DNA of 32,829 nt from positions 1 through 32,829 of the forward strand of contig CALXTW010000021.1 in assembly GCA_944391515.1 (NCBI GenBank). Direction: 5' to 3'. Both the position numbers and the translations under genes were made by a program. Positions within the stretch are counted from its first letter, which is position 1, and the number at the start of each line of letters is the position of its first letter. This stretch comes from an uncultured Alphaproteobacteria bacterium. Its GTDB lineage: Bacteria; Pseudomonadota; Alphaproteobacteria; RF32; CAG-239. Below are positions 1-10,412 of the stretch, one piece after another. The notes beneath the pieces are model-generated. The model was given only the letters and a program-made list of their open reading frames with translations, did no database searches and was not told the origin of the DNA.

Positions 1-87
1 CCTATCATGTTATAATTTAGCATATTCAAAACCGTTTGTCAAAGCCTTTTACACAAGAATTTTAATTTTGGCTAAAGAAAACAAAGC

Positions 88-113
88 AAAAGCCTCTCAT
101 CAGAGAGGCTTTT
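88..113. terminator. Bidirectional intrinsic terminator after the giant autotransporter
   Basis: Perfect 10-bp stem (AAAAGCCTCT paired with AGAGGCTTTT) with a 6-base loop. It lies about 20 bases past the stop of the minus-strand autotransporter gene. The A and T tails on either side would let it act in both directions. Confidence 0.8.
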
Positions 114-133
114 TAGAGTATTTATTCAACACA

Positions 134-3100
134 TCAGAAAGCGTAAGTTAAACCGGCGTTAATAGAGTAGGTGTCATCATCTTCTATATAGCTACTACCT
201 TCCAGATAGAAATTGAATTTACCGCGCTTATAATCAAAGCGAGCAGACAAAACAGCTCTGTCTTTTTGAGCTTCATAGCTATCCATTTGGTAAGAACCAA
301 GCAATCCGACTACCCCAGCTTTAGGTGCTTGATATGGGTTGTTAAATTCATGATAATAGGTTCCGCCCAAACGAATTTTGAGTTCATCTTCGTCAGTTAA
401 GCTAAAGCTCTTCTTTGCGTACAAGCCTAAGCCGCCTTCAACCGATACATTATTATTGCTTTCAACACGAATATTTTCTTTTGTTTGATTTTGATATAAA
501 CCCAATACATTAAATTCAGCAACCGGTTCCAAGGTAACAATACCCATATCAATATCATGACGAACTTCATTGTTGATGCCATAGTAATAGTTTCTGGTAT
601 CCGCTTTGTATTCTTTGCCTTGAGCATAACGAGTATATTCACCCCAGCCCATACCAATCTTAGGCATTGATAAAAATTGAGTATTACCGGCTTCAAATAA
701 CAACGGGGTCATAATCTGAGCTATAATTTCATTCCGCTCTGAGCCATTATCATAATCACTGTCATATTTTGTGAAACTAGCACCAATACCATAGCGGAAG
801 TTTTCATTATATTTACGATCCCAAAGGGCATATCCGCTGTGAGCTTCATCTTCATAACCACTCAAGCCATTGTTTCCGTCTTGTTCACGATCAAAGAAAT
901 CATAACCAATAGTAGTTCTGATTTCAGTTTCATCCGTGTTATTAAAGACAGCACTGTTAACTTGACGGTTCACATTACGTATAAGATCCATATTTTGTTT
1001 TGCAAAGTTAGGAATTAAGTCTAAGCCTAAACCTTCTTGAACGGCACGATTAAATTCTTCTTGGCTGGAGGCTATAATCATGCCATCGTAAATTGAGTTG
1101 CGAATAGCATAGTTTGCTTCCAAATAAGCTGCTTGAGAAGCATTATTGACTAACTTATCAAACCCAACTCTATTATAAACAATATTTTGCTCTTGATTGC
1201 TGGTAGTCTCTGAAGAATTATCTGTATTTTCGATTTTATCGGTCTCAACAATGTTATCTTCATCTGCAGGTTCTTGAGTACTGTTTTGTAAAGAAACATT
1301 CCACATTGGAGATTTTGACATTAAGGACACATCAATTTCATTTGCATCCAATGCATTTTCGTTAACATAGACATCTTTTTGTCCTTGAGCTAACATAGCA
1401 CTATCACTGGCAATAAATAAATTACCAGTAATGCTATCGTCCGCTTTCATTTTTCCGGTAGAAGTTAAAACAACCTCTCCATTTCCCATCTCATTTAATG
1501 CAAAAGAAGAAGATGTAACCATAGTTCCGCTGTTTACCAAGCTAGCTCCTTGAGCCAGATAAATAAATTTATTCTTGCAATCTCCTCCATCTTCACAAAT
1601 AGTAACATCTCCAGATGAGGTATCAGCAGTGATAGTACCGGATTGTGTTGCTCCGTCGGCAAATACAATCTTTCCGGAAGCGTTGTTATAGAATTTTGAA
1701 CCAGAGCCGACATAAATACCTATACCTTGAGCGCCGGACATCATATTAATTGTTCCTGCATTTTCAACCGAACCACCATTGACAGCTTGCATACCATATG
1801 CTGTTGATGAAGTTGTATTAATATTAATTGTTCCAAGATTAACAGCCTGGGCACCAGAACCATCAGCATACATACCAACGCCATTTGAACCAGAAATATT
1901 GATAACGCCATCAGCTAAATTTGTAACTTTAGCTGTTGCACCGGTTGATGAGGCAATCATACCTTTAGCATTATTACCATTATTGTTTGTTACGTCAATA
2001 GTTCCGCTGTTTTGAGCTGTGGAACCTGCATTAGCTTGCATAGCTGCCTTTGTACCAGTATAAGTAATTTTTTTACTATTAATCACCGAACCACCATTTT
2101 GAGCAAGCATAGCATATCCGTTACCACTTTGTACATTAATGGTTCCGGCATTGGTAGCTTGAGCTCCACTACCATCCGCAATCATGCCGGAAGCATTGTT
2201 TCCTGTAATAGTAATGGTACCACCTTCATTGGTTGCGCTAGAACCGGCATTAGCTTGCAGTGCCGCCTTTGTTCCATTAAATGTAAGAGAGCCTTGGTTG
2301 ATAGCTTGACCGCCATTTTCTGCTAACATCAAATATTGAGAAGAACTGCTTCCTGAAATTTTTCCCGTAGAACCATTAGTTATAGTTCCACCATTTGCGT
2401 GCATTGCCAAGGTATTTGAGTTTGTTGCGGTAATAGTCCCATTATTTGTTGCAGTTCCCCCATTGGTAACCATTCCCTGAGCACCACTTGCGGAAAGGGT
2501 AATAACTCCATCAGTTCCATTTGTGAGGGTTCCACCATCCGTGACCATAGCATTTACACCGCTTGTAACAGTAACAGAACCATTATTAGTCGCGCTAGAA
2601 CCCGAACCAGCTTGCATAGCGGCCTTTGTACCAGCATAAGTAATTGTTTTACCATTAGTCACCGAACCACCATTTTGAGCAAGCATAGCATATCCGTTAC
2701 CACTTTGTACATTAATGGTTCCGGCATTGGTAGCTTGAGCTCCACTACCATCCGCAATCATGCCGGAAGCATTGTTTCCTGTAATAGTAATGGTACCACC
2801 TTCATTGGTTGCGCTAGAACCGGCATTAGCTTGCAGTGCCGCCTTTGTTCCATTAAATGTAAGAGAGCCTTGGTTGATAGCTTGACCGCCATTTTCTGCT
2901 AACATCAAATATTGAGAAGAACTGCTTCCTGAAATTTTTCCCGTAGAACCATTAGTTATAGTTCCACCATTTGCGTGCATTGCCAAGGTATTTGAGTTTG
3001 TTGCGGTAATAGTCCCATTATTTGTTGCAGTTCCCCCATTGGTAACCATTCCCTGAGCACCACTTGCGGAAAGGGTAATAACTCCATCAGTTCCATTTGT

Positions 3101-6100
3101 GAGGGTTCCACCATCCGTGACCATAGCATTTACACCGCTTGTAACAGTAACAGAACCATTATTAGTCGCACTAGAGCCAGAACCAGCTTGCATAGCGGCC
3201 TTTGTACCAGCATAAGTGATTGTTTTACTATTAGTAACCGAACCGCCATTTTGAGCAAGCATAGCATATCCGTTACCACTTTGTACATTAATGGTTCCAG
3301 TATTTGTAGCTTGAGCTCTACTACCATTCGCAATCATGCCAGAAGCATTGTTTCCTGTAATAGTAATGGTACCACCTTCATTGGTTGCGCTAGAACCGGC
3401 ATTGGCTTGAATAGCAGCTGCTTTTCCATTAAATGTTAGAGATTTGGTATTGACAGCAGTTCCGCCGTTTTCAGCCAACATCAAATATGTAGAATCAGCA
3501 CTTCCTGTAATGATACCACTATTTGTAATTTTTCCTCCATTGGCATACATAGCGATAGTACCAGCTATCGAAGCATCTATTGTTCCTGAATTGACGGCTT
3601 CTCCGCCGATATTAGCGACCATTCCTTTAGCACCCGCAAGTTCAAGTTCAATTGTTCCACCGGCTCCATTTGTTACAAGTCCTCCATCAGCAAACATTCC
3701 CACACCGGAGGCAACAGAAACAGTTATCTGACTAGAATTAGTCGCCTTCCCACTGTCTGAAGTTCCCATTCCGATAGCATTAGCTCCTGTAACACTAATG
3801 GTTTTGTTATTTGTAGCCGCACCGGCAGATGCAAACATTCCATAAGAGCTATTAGCGGATACATTAATTGTATTATTATTATATGCATTTCCTCCTGCGA
3901 CTAATATACCGCTCGCATTTTCGGCTGTTACTTTAATAATCCCATTATTATATCCTGTCCCAGCATCTACCCAAATTGCTGCTTTTCCTCCTTCAGATAA
4001 GCTAATCGTTGCATTATTGTTATTAACCGTTCCTCCATGCGCATATAAACCAACAGCATCAATTCCATCTACTGTTAAATTTGCAGAGTTAGTCGCCGTT
4101 CCACCATTGGCTTGTAATCCAATAGAACCTTGAGATGAAAGATTGATAATTCCGCTATTTACACCTGAACCATTATTCACCAGAATACCAACACCATTAT
4201 TTGCATTTAAATCTAAAGTTCCGGTATTGGTAACACTACCTCCATCGGCATATAAACCAAATGAATTAGCACCATTGACTTCAATCAGAGAAGAATTGTT
4301 AGCAGTTCCTTGAGTAGCCTTCATACCAATTGTATTTTCATTCAATAAAGAAATAGTTCCTTGGTTTGTTATCTCTCCGGAACCGGTAGATAACATACCT
4401 ATACCTTGAGCACCGTTAATAGTTATGAAGGAGCCTTGATTATTTAAGATACTTCCGCTACCAAGAAGTTTCATACCAACTCCACCCGTTCCAGTAACTT
4501 GGATGGTTCCAGAAACGAGTTCAGTTTCTTGGGTTTCTTCATTTTGAACATTTTTACCATTTTCTACCAAACCATTACTAGCCGTCATACCAATTGCATT
4601 TTCGCCACTTACATTTATGTTTGATAGATTGTATCCCGAACCGCTAGTAACATAGAAACCAGAGGAGCCATCCCCATCAATGGTTATTGTTCCAAAATTG
4701 TCAGCCAAGCCGCCACTAACATAAAAACCTGAAGAGCTATTACCACTAACAGTGATAATATTATTATTTGTTCCGGTTCCTCCAGTAGCAATATTTATAC
4801 CCTTTGCATTATCACCTAAAACAGATATTTTACCAGTTTGTTCATTTATTACCGAACCACCATTTTCTATACCTGTTCCTCCGTTACCGGAAACTGTAAT
4901 TAGACCATCATTAGAAACACTACCACTCGCTAAGTAAATACCATAACCTCCATTAACAGAAATACTACCTGTACTACTATTGGTAACATTAGCTAAATCT
5001 GCCATAATAGCATTTCCGCTTCCGTTAATAGTGATAGTACCATCATTAGTTATTGTAGCGGCTGTACTTCCGCTAGTAACATTAATACCATTTGTAGTCG
5101 AATTTTCAGCTGTTGTAATTTTTCCCGTAGATGTATTGGATATGGTTCCTCCCGCCGCATTAATAGCATCGCTACCAGCTTGCATATCAATTGTTCCTGA
5201 ATTTGTAATAGGTGCACTAGCAGAAGATCCCATACCAACAGACGAATTTCCTGTTACAGTAATTTTTCCTTTATTTGTAATACCTTCTTGAGAAAGCGAT
5301 GACGCAATGAACATACCAGCAGAATTCATTCCATTAACATCAATATTTCCACCAACTTCATTAACGGCATTTCCAGAAGCAGTACTATCCATATAAATAC
5401 CATATGAATTATTGCTACCATCTTTTATAGTAAGAGTACCTGAGTTTGTAACTGTTCCCGTTCCTTGAACATACATGATATAACTGTTATTACCTGTTAA
5501 ATCAATATTTCCGGAGTTATCTATATCCGTTCCATTTCCAGCCACAATAATTTTTGAATCCGAAGAATCAGCGCTAATAGCACCATTATTGATAAAAGTT
5601 CCACCATTTTCATCTGTAGAAGAAAACAACTCATAATTATCAGCATTAACAATGATTTTACCATCATTGATTACCGTACCGTCATTACTAGTTTTAAATA
5701 CAGTACTATTATTACCATTTACATAAATTTCACCATTAAGGGTATTTTGAACTTTGCCACCGTTAGCATACATTGCGGTTCCATTTTCACCATTAAGGTT
5801 TATAACGCCTGTATTGAAAGCGGTACCCCCGGTATTTGCAATCATACCTGTAGATTTTTTTCCACCTTGAACGGTTCCGTCTTCATCTTGAACTCCGACA
5901 TTAATGGTACCAAAATTCTCAGCTATACCACTATTGGTCTGCATACCAACTGAATTATTGCCATATAAGTTTATTGTAGCAATTTGACCAAGAGCTGAAG
6001 TATTTGTAATAGCACCACCAGCAGCATCATATAAACCATAAGAATTATTAGCATACATATTGATAATGCTATTATTGATACCATTTCCTCCGTTTACATA

Positions 6101-9082
6101 AATACCATAAACAGCGTTATTTGTATTTTCAGAGTTTCCTGAGACATTAATAGTCCCAGAATTTTGAGCGGTACCTGTCTCAACACCAATACCATAAGAA
6201 CTTGATAGAGAAGGGGTGCTCGTAATTGTAATTGTGGCACCTTGGCTATTAAAGACACTACCTGTTTGACTTTGAATACCATAGCCACCATTAGTCAAAG
6301 TAATAGTACCATTATTTGTTAATTTTCCAGAATCAGAAGCCATTCCATAGCCATACATTTCATCAATTGAGATGGTATTATTGTTGGTTGCTTGTCCATC
6401 GACAATATACATACCATAACCAACTTCTTTAGTAACATCATAATTATAACCATTAAGAGCAATTGTTCCATTATTGGTAATGGAAGCATTAGCTCCACCT
6501 TCAGATTTCATGCCATAATTTTTAGTACTATCTTGATTACTATTTAATGTAATCTCTCCGTCATTTGTAGCTGTTCCATTTTCACCGATTAAAATACCCG
6601 TAGAATTAGCACCTGTAATTGAAATTTGTGCATTTTCTTCATTAAGAATATCGCTAGATGTTGTAATACCAATAGAATTACTGCCATTGGTAATGGAAAT
6701 ATTTCCTTGATTAATAACTTGTCCTGTGTTGGATTGAATACCGGTTCCGCTTACCATAATAATCTGTCCGGTTTCAGCGTTGGTAATTTTACCACTATCG
6801 GAAGACATACCTGTACTTCCAATACCATTCATTGTAATTATTCCGGAATTTGTGTTAGTACCGTTTGTTGTGTAGGTGCCGATTCCTTTATGAGTAAAAA
6901 GAATATTTCCGGTGTTATTATCAACTATGGCTGAATTTCCACCATAAATACCATATGCCTGAGCATCACCAGAAAGCAATACCTTCATGTTAATATCGCC
7001 GGTATTCTTAACCGTTCCATTTTCAGCTTGAATACCATAAGAAGATTCAGTCGTGGTAGCAGATGAGCCGTTAATATTGATAGTACCATCATTATTAGCC
7101 TTACCATCTTCAATAAACATACCACTAGCACCATTTGCTTTATTAATGGTAATAACCGCACCTTCATCATTAGTGATAGAAGCTGTACTGGCATTATTAA
7201 CAGTACCTTCCTCAGATGTTGTATTTTTGCGAATAGCCATACCAATACCACTATTAGCAAGTTCAATAAGGCCTTTGTTCAAACCAGTACCGGCATTGAC
7301 TTGTAAACCGGTGCCTTTTTCACCCATGGCGATACTTCCAAGATTCGTAACAGTTCCACCATGGCGTGTTGCCATACCAAAACCATCCACACTATTTACG
7401 GTAATTGTAGCACCTTCTGAGTTTACCAAAGTTGGATTTAAGGTATTGAATTCAGAGTTCGTACCTTCACCTCTTATTCCTAACATACCATAACCACCAA
7501 TTCCGCCTTCAATGGTGATATCTTTTTTATTTGTAATAGTTCCGCCATGAACCGACAACATACCTGCGTGAGCATTATTGACGGAAGAAGCGCTTTCTGG
7601 AGCAATCGTTAAATTGATAGAACCATTATTATAAGCAGTTGTATGTGCATCTGCACGCATACCGATAAAGCCACCGGTTCCGTTATACAAACTTGTTTCA
7701 GAGGAATCATAGGTTCCACTGTCACCTAAATTAACATTAATATCTATCACACCAGCATTTGTCATTTCGACATAGCCGGTACGACGAACTAATTTTGTAC
7801 CCTCAAGAAAGTCTTTTTCTAAATAACTTCCCATCCCCACCAAAGAATTAGAAATTGCCTGATCATTTGCAGCAGTAGAACTAAGTTCGATTGTTTTATT
7901 GTTTGTAAGTTTAACAGGAATAGTACCTTCAGGGTTTTGAACTTGATTAATCAAACGCGCCTGCATACCGATTAATGTTCCTGCTGCACTGTCCGAAGTG
8001 ACGTTTCCTGTAATATTTCCATCGTTAATAGCTTCCGAAGAAGTATCAACATACATACCATTTACCTGATCAGTAACAGCATTTCCTTTAAATGAAATGT
8101 CAATATTTCCGTTGTTTCTAATGATAGAATGATCGCTTCCGACCATTCCGATTGTCCCATTCTTAGCAATAATCTTTAAAGTATTATTGTTTATGGCACC
8201 TGCATTATGCAAAGCGGCCATACCTATGGTATTGTTTTTCAGAGTAATAGTTGTTCCCACTTCCGAACCTGTTAACGGCATATCACCATTAACGACTTGA
8301 TGTCCGTCAATAGCTTTCATTCCAACTTGCAAATATGGCGTATAAGCCAACACAGAATCATTAAAGTTAATTACATCGGTTAAATTTTTGGTTTCTTCAT
8401 CAACCAAGATTTGTGAATCGTTATCCAAGGTAAAATCTTCAGTATTTTTACCATTAATTATTTTTACAGGTGTATAGGGATTGCTAATCGGATTAGACGG
8501 AGTCTCCGTACCGACCAAAGCCCCCAAGCTATCATCCGTTGGAGTAAAGACATCATTTGACGGAAAATAGTAAGGATGGCTGCTACCTCCGCCACCTCCG
8601 CCCAAGGCAAGAGCGGCAATTCCTCCGGCCAAGAGCAGTCCTCCGACAACCCAAGTTGTTGTAGAGAAAATAAATTCTCCGTCGGCAAATTCTTTATACG
8701 CATCTCTAGGTGTTGCCGTAATAGGCGTTGCACGGCTTGATGCCATAAAATAGTCATATTGCTCGGGTGGAATATTTTGAATACATGGGTGTCTTGGATT
8801 AGCTCCCGAAGCATGAAAAGCATTATATGCAGTGTAATTGTTTTGGTAAATTGCGTGGCAAAGACCGGTATTCCCGTATCTATCGGTTGCATCAATATTC
8901 ATACCACGCTGAACGGCTGCGCGTAAAGCCCGCACATTTCCTTGCGAAGCGAGGCTATACATTTGAGCCAAACTGATAGGACGTAAAGGTAAAGCTTGGG
9001 CAGATAGAGTCGTAGCGAAATAAAACGCTATAATTGTTACATAAGTAACTAAGCTCTTAAAGTTAAATAATTTGACTTTCAT
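134..9082 (-). CDS. Giant autotransporter adhesin-like protein with N-terminal ankyrin-like region
   Basis: This is a predicted type V secreted surface protein of about 2982 residues. I start it at the ATG at 9082, not the in-frame TTG just before; GGTGG lies upstream at SD distance. Residues 1-31 form a signal peptide ending Ala-Gln-Ala. Residues ~38-95 resemble ankyrin repeats (a DATDRYGNTGLCHA core, then a SGANPRH turn). A hydrophobic Gly-rich segment (~142-166) ends in a run of six glycines. Residues ~200-2560 are degenerate ~20-25-residue repeats with recurring GTI-N-G, GxGM and NGG motifs, as in beta-helical passengers. A Ser/Glu/Asn-rich linker follows, then a beta-barrel from ~2709 to the terminal Phe (final residues GLTYAF), the usual C-terminal signal for the BAM machinery. 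It is monocistronic with its own terminator. A role in adhesion or aggregation is inferred from the family only; the ligand is unknown. The ankyrin part and the hydrophobic segment before the passenger are unusual. Confidence 0.9.
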   Translation of the reverse strand: MKVKLFNFKSLVTYVTIIAFYFATTLSAQALPLRPISLAQMYSLASQGNVRALRAAVQRGMNIDATDRYGNTGLCHAIYQNNYTAYNAFHASGANPRHPCIQNIPPEQYDYFMASSRATPITATPRDAYKEFADGEFIFSTTTWVVGGLLLAGGIAALALGGGGGGSSHPYYFPSNDVFTPTDDSLGALVGTETPSNPISNPYTPVKIINGKNTEDFTLDNDSQILVDEETKNLTDVINFNDSVLAYTPYLQVGMKAIDGHQVVNGDMPLTGSEVGTTITLKNNTIGMAALHNAGAINNNTLKIIAKNGTIGMVGSDHSIIRNNGNIDISFKGNAVTDQVNGMYVDTSSEAINDGNITGNVTSDSAAGTLIGMQARLINQVQNPEGTIPVKLTNNKTIELSSTAANDQAISNSLVGMGSYLEKDFLEGTKLVRRTGYVEMTNAGVIDINVNLGDSGTYDSSETSLYNGTGGFIGMRADAHTTAYNNGSINLTIAPESASSVNNAHAGMLSVHGGTITNKKDITIEGGIGGYGMLGIRGEGTNSEFNTLNPTLVNSEGATITVNSVDGFGMATRHGGTVTNLGSIAMGEKGTGLQVNAGTGLNKGLIELANSGIGMAIRKNTTSEEGTVNNASTASITNDEGAVITINKANGASGMFIEDGKANNDGTININGSSATTTESSYGIQAENGTVKNTGDINMKVLLSGDAQAYGIYGGNSAIVDNNTGNILFTHKGIGTYTTNGTNTNSGIITMNGIGSTGMSSDSGKITNAETGQIIMVSGTGIQSNTGQVINQGNISITNGSNSIGITTSSDILNEENAQISITGANSTGILIGENGTATNDGEITLNSNQDSTKNYGMKSEGGANASITNNGTIALNGYNYDVTKEVGYGMYIVDGQATNNNTISIDEMYGYGMASDSGKLTNNGTITLTNGGYGIQSQTGSVFNSQGATITITSTPSLSSSYGIGVETGTAQNSGTINVSGNSENTNNAVYGIYVNGGNGINNSIINMYANNSYGLYDAAGGAITNTSALGQIATINLYGNNSVGMQTNSGIAENFGTINVGVQDEDGTVQGGKKSTGMIANTGGTAFNTGVINLNGENGTAMYANGGKVQNTLNGEIYVNGNNSTVFKTSNDGTVINDGKIIVNADNYELFSSTDENGGTFINNGAISADSSDSKIIVAGNGTDIDNSGNIDLTGNNSYIMYVQGTGTVTNSGTLTIKDGSNNSYGIYMDSTASGNAVNEVGGNIDVNGMNSAGMFIASSLSQEGITNKGKITVTGNSSVGMGSSASAPITNSGTIDMQAGSDAINAAGGTISNTSTGKITTAENSTTNGINVTSGSTAATITNDGTITINGSGNAIMADLANVTNSSTGSISVNGGYGIYLASGSVSNDGLITVSGNGGTGIENGGSVINEQTGKISVLGDNAKGINIATGGTGTNNNIITVSGNSSSGFYVSGGLADNFGTITIDGDGSSGFYVTSGSGYNLSNINVSGENAIGMTASNGLVENGKNVQNEETQETELVSGTIQVTGTGGVGMKLLGSGSILNNQGSFITINGAQGIGMLSTGSGEITNQGTISLLNENTIGMKATQGTANNSSLIEVNGANSFGLYADGGSVTNTGTLDLNANNGVGILVNNGSGVNSGIINLSSQGSIGLQANGGTATNSANLTVDGIDAVGLYAHGGTVNNNNATISLSEGGKAAIWVDAGTGYNNGIIKVTAENASGILVAGGNAYNNNTINVSANSSYGMFASAGAATNNKTISVTGANAIGMGTSDSGKATNSSQITVSVASGVGMFADGGLVTNGAGGTIELELAGAKGMVANIGGEAVNSGTIDASIAGTIAMYANGGKITNSGIITGSADSTYLMLAENGGTAVNTKSLTFNGKAAAIQANAGSSATNEGGTITITGNNASGMIANGSRAQATNTGTINVQSGNGYAMLAQNGGSVTNSKTITYAGTKAAMQAGSGSSATNNGSVTVTSGVNAMVTDGGTLTNGTDGVITLSASGAQGMVTNGGTATNNGTITATNSNTLAMHANGGTITNGSTGKISGSSSSQYLMLAENGGQAINQGSLTFNGTKAALQANAGSSATNEGGTITITGNNASGMIADGSGAQATNAGTINVQSGNGYAMLAQNGGSVTNGKTITYAGTKAAMQAGSGSSATNNGSVTVTSGVNAMVTDGGTLTNGTDGVITLSASGAQGMVTNGGTATNNGTITATNSNTLAMHANGGTITNGSTGKISGSSSSQYLMLAENGGQAINQGSLTFNGTKAALQANAGSSATNEGGTITITGNNASGMIADGSGAQATNAGTINVQSGNGYAMLAQNGGSVINSKKITYTGTKAAMQANAGSTAQNSGTIDVTNNNGNNAKGMIASSTGATAKVTNLADGVINISGSNGVGMYADGSGAQAVNLGTININTTSSTAYGMQAVNGGSVENAGTINMMSGAQGIGIYVGSGSKFYNNASGKIVFADGATQSGTITADTSSGDVTICEDGGDCKNKFIYLAQGASLVNSGTMVTSSSFALNEMGNGEVVLTSTGKMKADDSITGNLFIASDSAMLAQGQKDVYVNENALDANEIDVSLMSKSPMWNVSLQNSTQEPADEDNIVETDKIENTDNSSETTSNQEQNIVYNRVGFDKLVNNASQAAYLEANYAIRNSIYDGMIIASSQEEFNRAVQEGLGLDLIPNFAKQNMDLIRNVNRQVNSAVFNNTDETEIRTTIGYDFFDREQDGNNGLSGYEDEAHSGYALWDRKYNENFRYGIGASFTKYDSDYDNGSERNEIIAQIMTPLLFEAGNTQFLSMPKIGMGWGEYTRYAQGKEYKADTRNYYYGINNEVRHDIDMGIVTLEPVAEFNVLGLYQNQTKENIRVESNNNVSVEGGLGLYAKKSFSLTDEDELKIRLGGTYYHEFNNPYQAPKAGVVGLLGSYQMDSYEAQKDRAVLSARFDYKRGKFNFYLEGSSYIEDDDTYSINAGLTYAF
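2041..3344 (-). repeat. 576-bp in-frame tandem duplication in the autotransporter passenger
   Basis: A 576-bp unit (192 codons) occurs in tandem. The landmark TAGC..GCCTTTGTACCAG recurs at 2041, 2617 and 3193. I saw no difference between 2083-2593 and 2659-3169 when comparing them by eye, while the third unit matches well only for its first ~230 bases. Loss of synonymous divergence between the first two units implies very recent duplication or gene conversion. Unit length is a multiple of three, so copy-number change keeps the frame. Confidence 0.92.
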
Positions 9083-9275
9083 CAATCTGCCACCATGGTT
9101 AAAAATTTGTCGACAAGATTTTTTTAACTTAAGAGCGAAAACGCGTCAAACACATATCAAAGGTTATACAACGTTTTTTAACTATTCATTAATAAAAATT
9201 AATAGATTATAAATTTCTTGCTTAATAAAATTTGTTTTTATATCATTTTTACGATTAACTAGCGAAAGAAAATCC

Positions 9276-10412
9276 ATGAACATAAATTCAAAGTTATCCG
9301 ATTGGCAGAAACATAACCTCATTTCCGAGTATCAAAAAAACGCAATTTTAGAATATGAAAACCGAGTCAAAAGGCCAATATTCTATTATTCGCTCATTTT
9401 CCTGAGTTGTTTTTGCATTAGTATTGGTATCATAGCTCTCATTGCCGCCAATTGGGAGATAATTCCTCAATACATCAAATTAATATCAGCTTATGTTTTG
9501 GTGAGTGGAGTAGGGGCCGGCATCTATTTTTCAAGAACATCCGACAAGATTTATTTATATGAAGGATTAGTTCTGCTTTTTGCTTTGCTAATTCTAGGCA
9601 CTATCGGATTAGTAGGGCAAATTTATCACTTACCCAGCCAAGGTCTTCAGGCCGTACTCTTTTGGTCGGTACTAACTTTTCCTCTGATGTTTATCACGCA
9701 AAGGCCTCTTTTTCCGGCTTTATGGATGTTTGGTTTTTCTCTTTCAATCTTGGATTTTTGCCATCAGACACCACAGTTGCGCACCGTTTTGGAATTGTTG
9801 TTTGAGCCTCATCAAAATTTAGGATTTTGCGTAACACTGACTGTTTTATTATTTGTTTGGCAATCTCTCAAATTACTCCAACAAAAAACTCTTCTGACAG
9901 CTTTGCAAGGTTGGATAATTGCATTGTTTGCCTGTTTTGCTCTTTGGTTAGATATGATTGGTTTTGGGTGGGAATATAATGCTCAACCGCTGAACTTCAC
10001 CCAATGGCAAATTTACGGTGTTTCTTTAGCTCTGTTTTTAGCATTATGGAAATTAAGTTCAGCCAAACGCACATCTTTGGCATTTATCTGCTTGAGTATT
10101 TTATATGGCTACACATTTTTTGCAAACTTCTTGCCCAAAGGCGAAGATATTCTTTCAGCTCTGATGATGCTTTTATTATTAAGTATTGTGGGAATATTTG
10201 CATATCAAAATCACCACATCCGCTTATTCAAAACAATCAGCATTTTGCTGACTTTGCGTTTTTTCGGTATCTATTGCGAAGTCTTCGGTTCACTTTTGAC
10301 AACCGGATTAGGGCTTATTACCTCAGGTATAATCTTTTTGAGTCTGGCTTGGTATGGACGCAAACTAAGCTCTCGTTTTTTACAATCAATGAAAGGCAAC
10401 ACAAATGCATAG
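9276..10412 (+). CDS. DUF2157 family polytopic membrane protein
   Basis: A 378-residue inner-membrane protein. Its N-terminal ~140 residues match the DUF2157 pattern: a short soluble helix (residues 5-30), then a hydrophobic segment leading into AANWEIIPQYIK, then further helices ending in GLVGQIYHLP. I count roughly ten or more hydrophobic segments in all. No enzymatic motif is visible and the biochemical role of the family is not established. The stop overlaps the start of the GDYXXLXY gene by 8 bases, so the two are translationally coupled, which is the usual pairing for these families. The SD is weak (GAAAGAAAATCC before the ATG). It is divergent from the autotransporter, with a 190-base shared intergenic region. 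Confidence 0.82.
   Translation: MNINSKLSDWQKHNLISEYQKNAILEYENRVKRPIFYYSLIFLSCFCISIGIIALIAANWEIIPQYIKLISAYVLVSGVGAGIYFSRTSDKIYLYEGLVLLFALLILGTIGLVGQIYHLPSQGLQAVLFWSVLTFPLMFITQRPLFPALWMFGFSLSILDFCHQTPQLRTVLELLFEPHQNLGFCVTLTVLLFVWQSLKLLQQKTLLTALQGWIIALFACFALWLDMIGFGWEYNAQPLNFTQWQIYGVSLALFLALWKLSSAKRTSLAFICLSILYGYTFFANFLPKGEDILSALMMLLLLSIVGIFAYQNHHIRLFKTISILLTLRFFGIYCEVFGSLLTTGLGLITSGIIFLSLAWYGRKLSSRFLQSMKGNTNA

Noticed and set aside
1779..7493. Many plus-strand and other-frame open frames inside the autotransporter gene, some with repeated sequence
   Set aside because: They mirror the repetitive codons of the real minus-strand gene, lack ribosome sites and encode low-complexity sequence that duplicates with the 576-bp repeat.
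9086..9275. CtrA or other alphaproteobacterial regulator sites between the autotransporter and DUF2157 genes
   Set aside because: TTAA motifs occur but not at the 7-base spacing of CtrA boxes; the region is simply AT-rich. A TTGTCGACAA palindrome is present but matches no operator I know.
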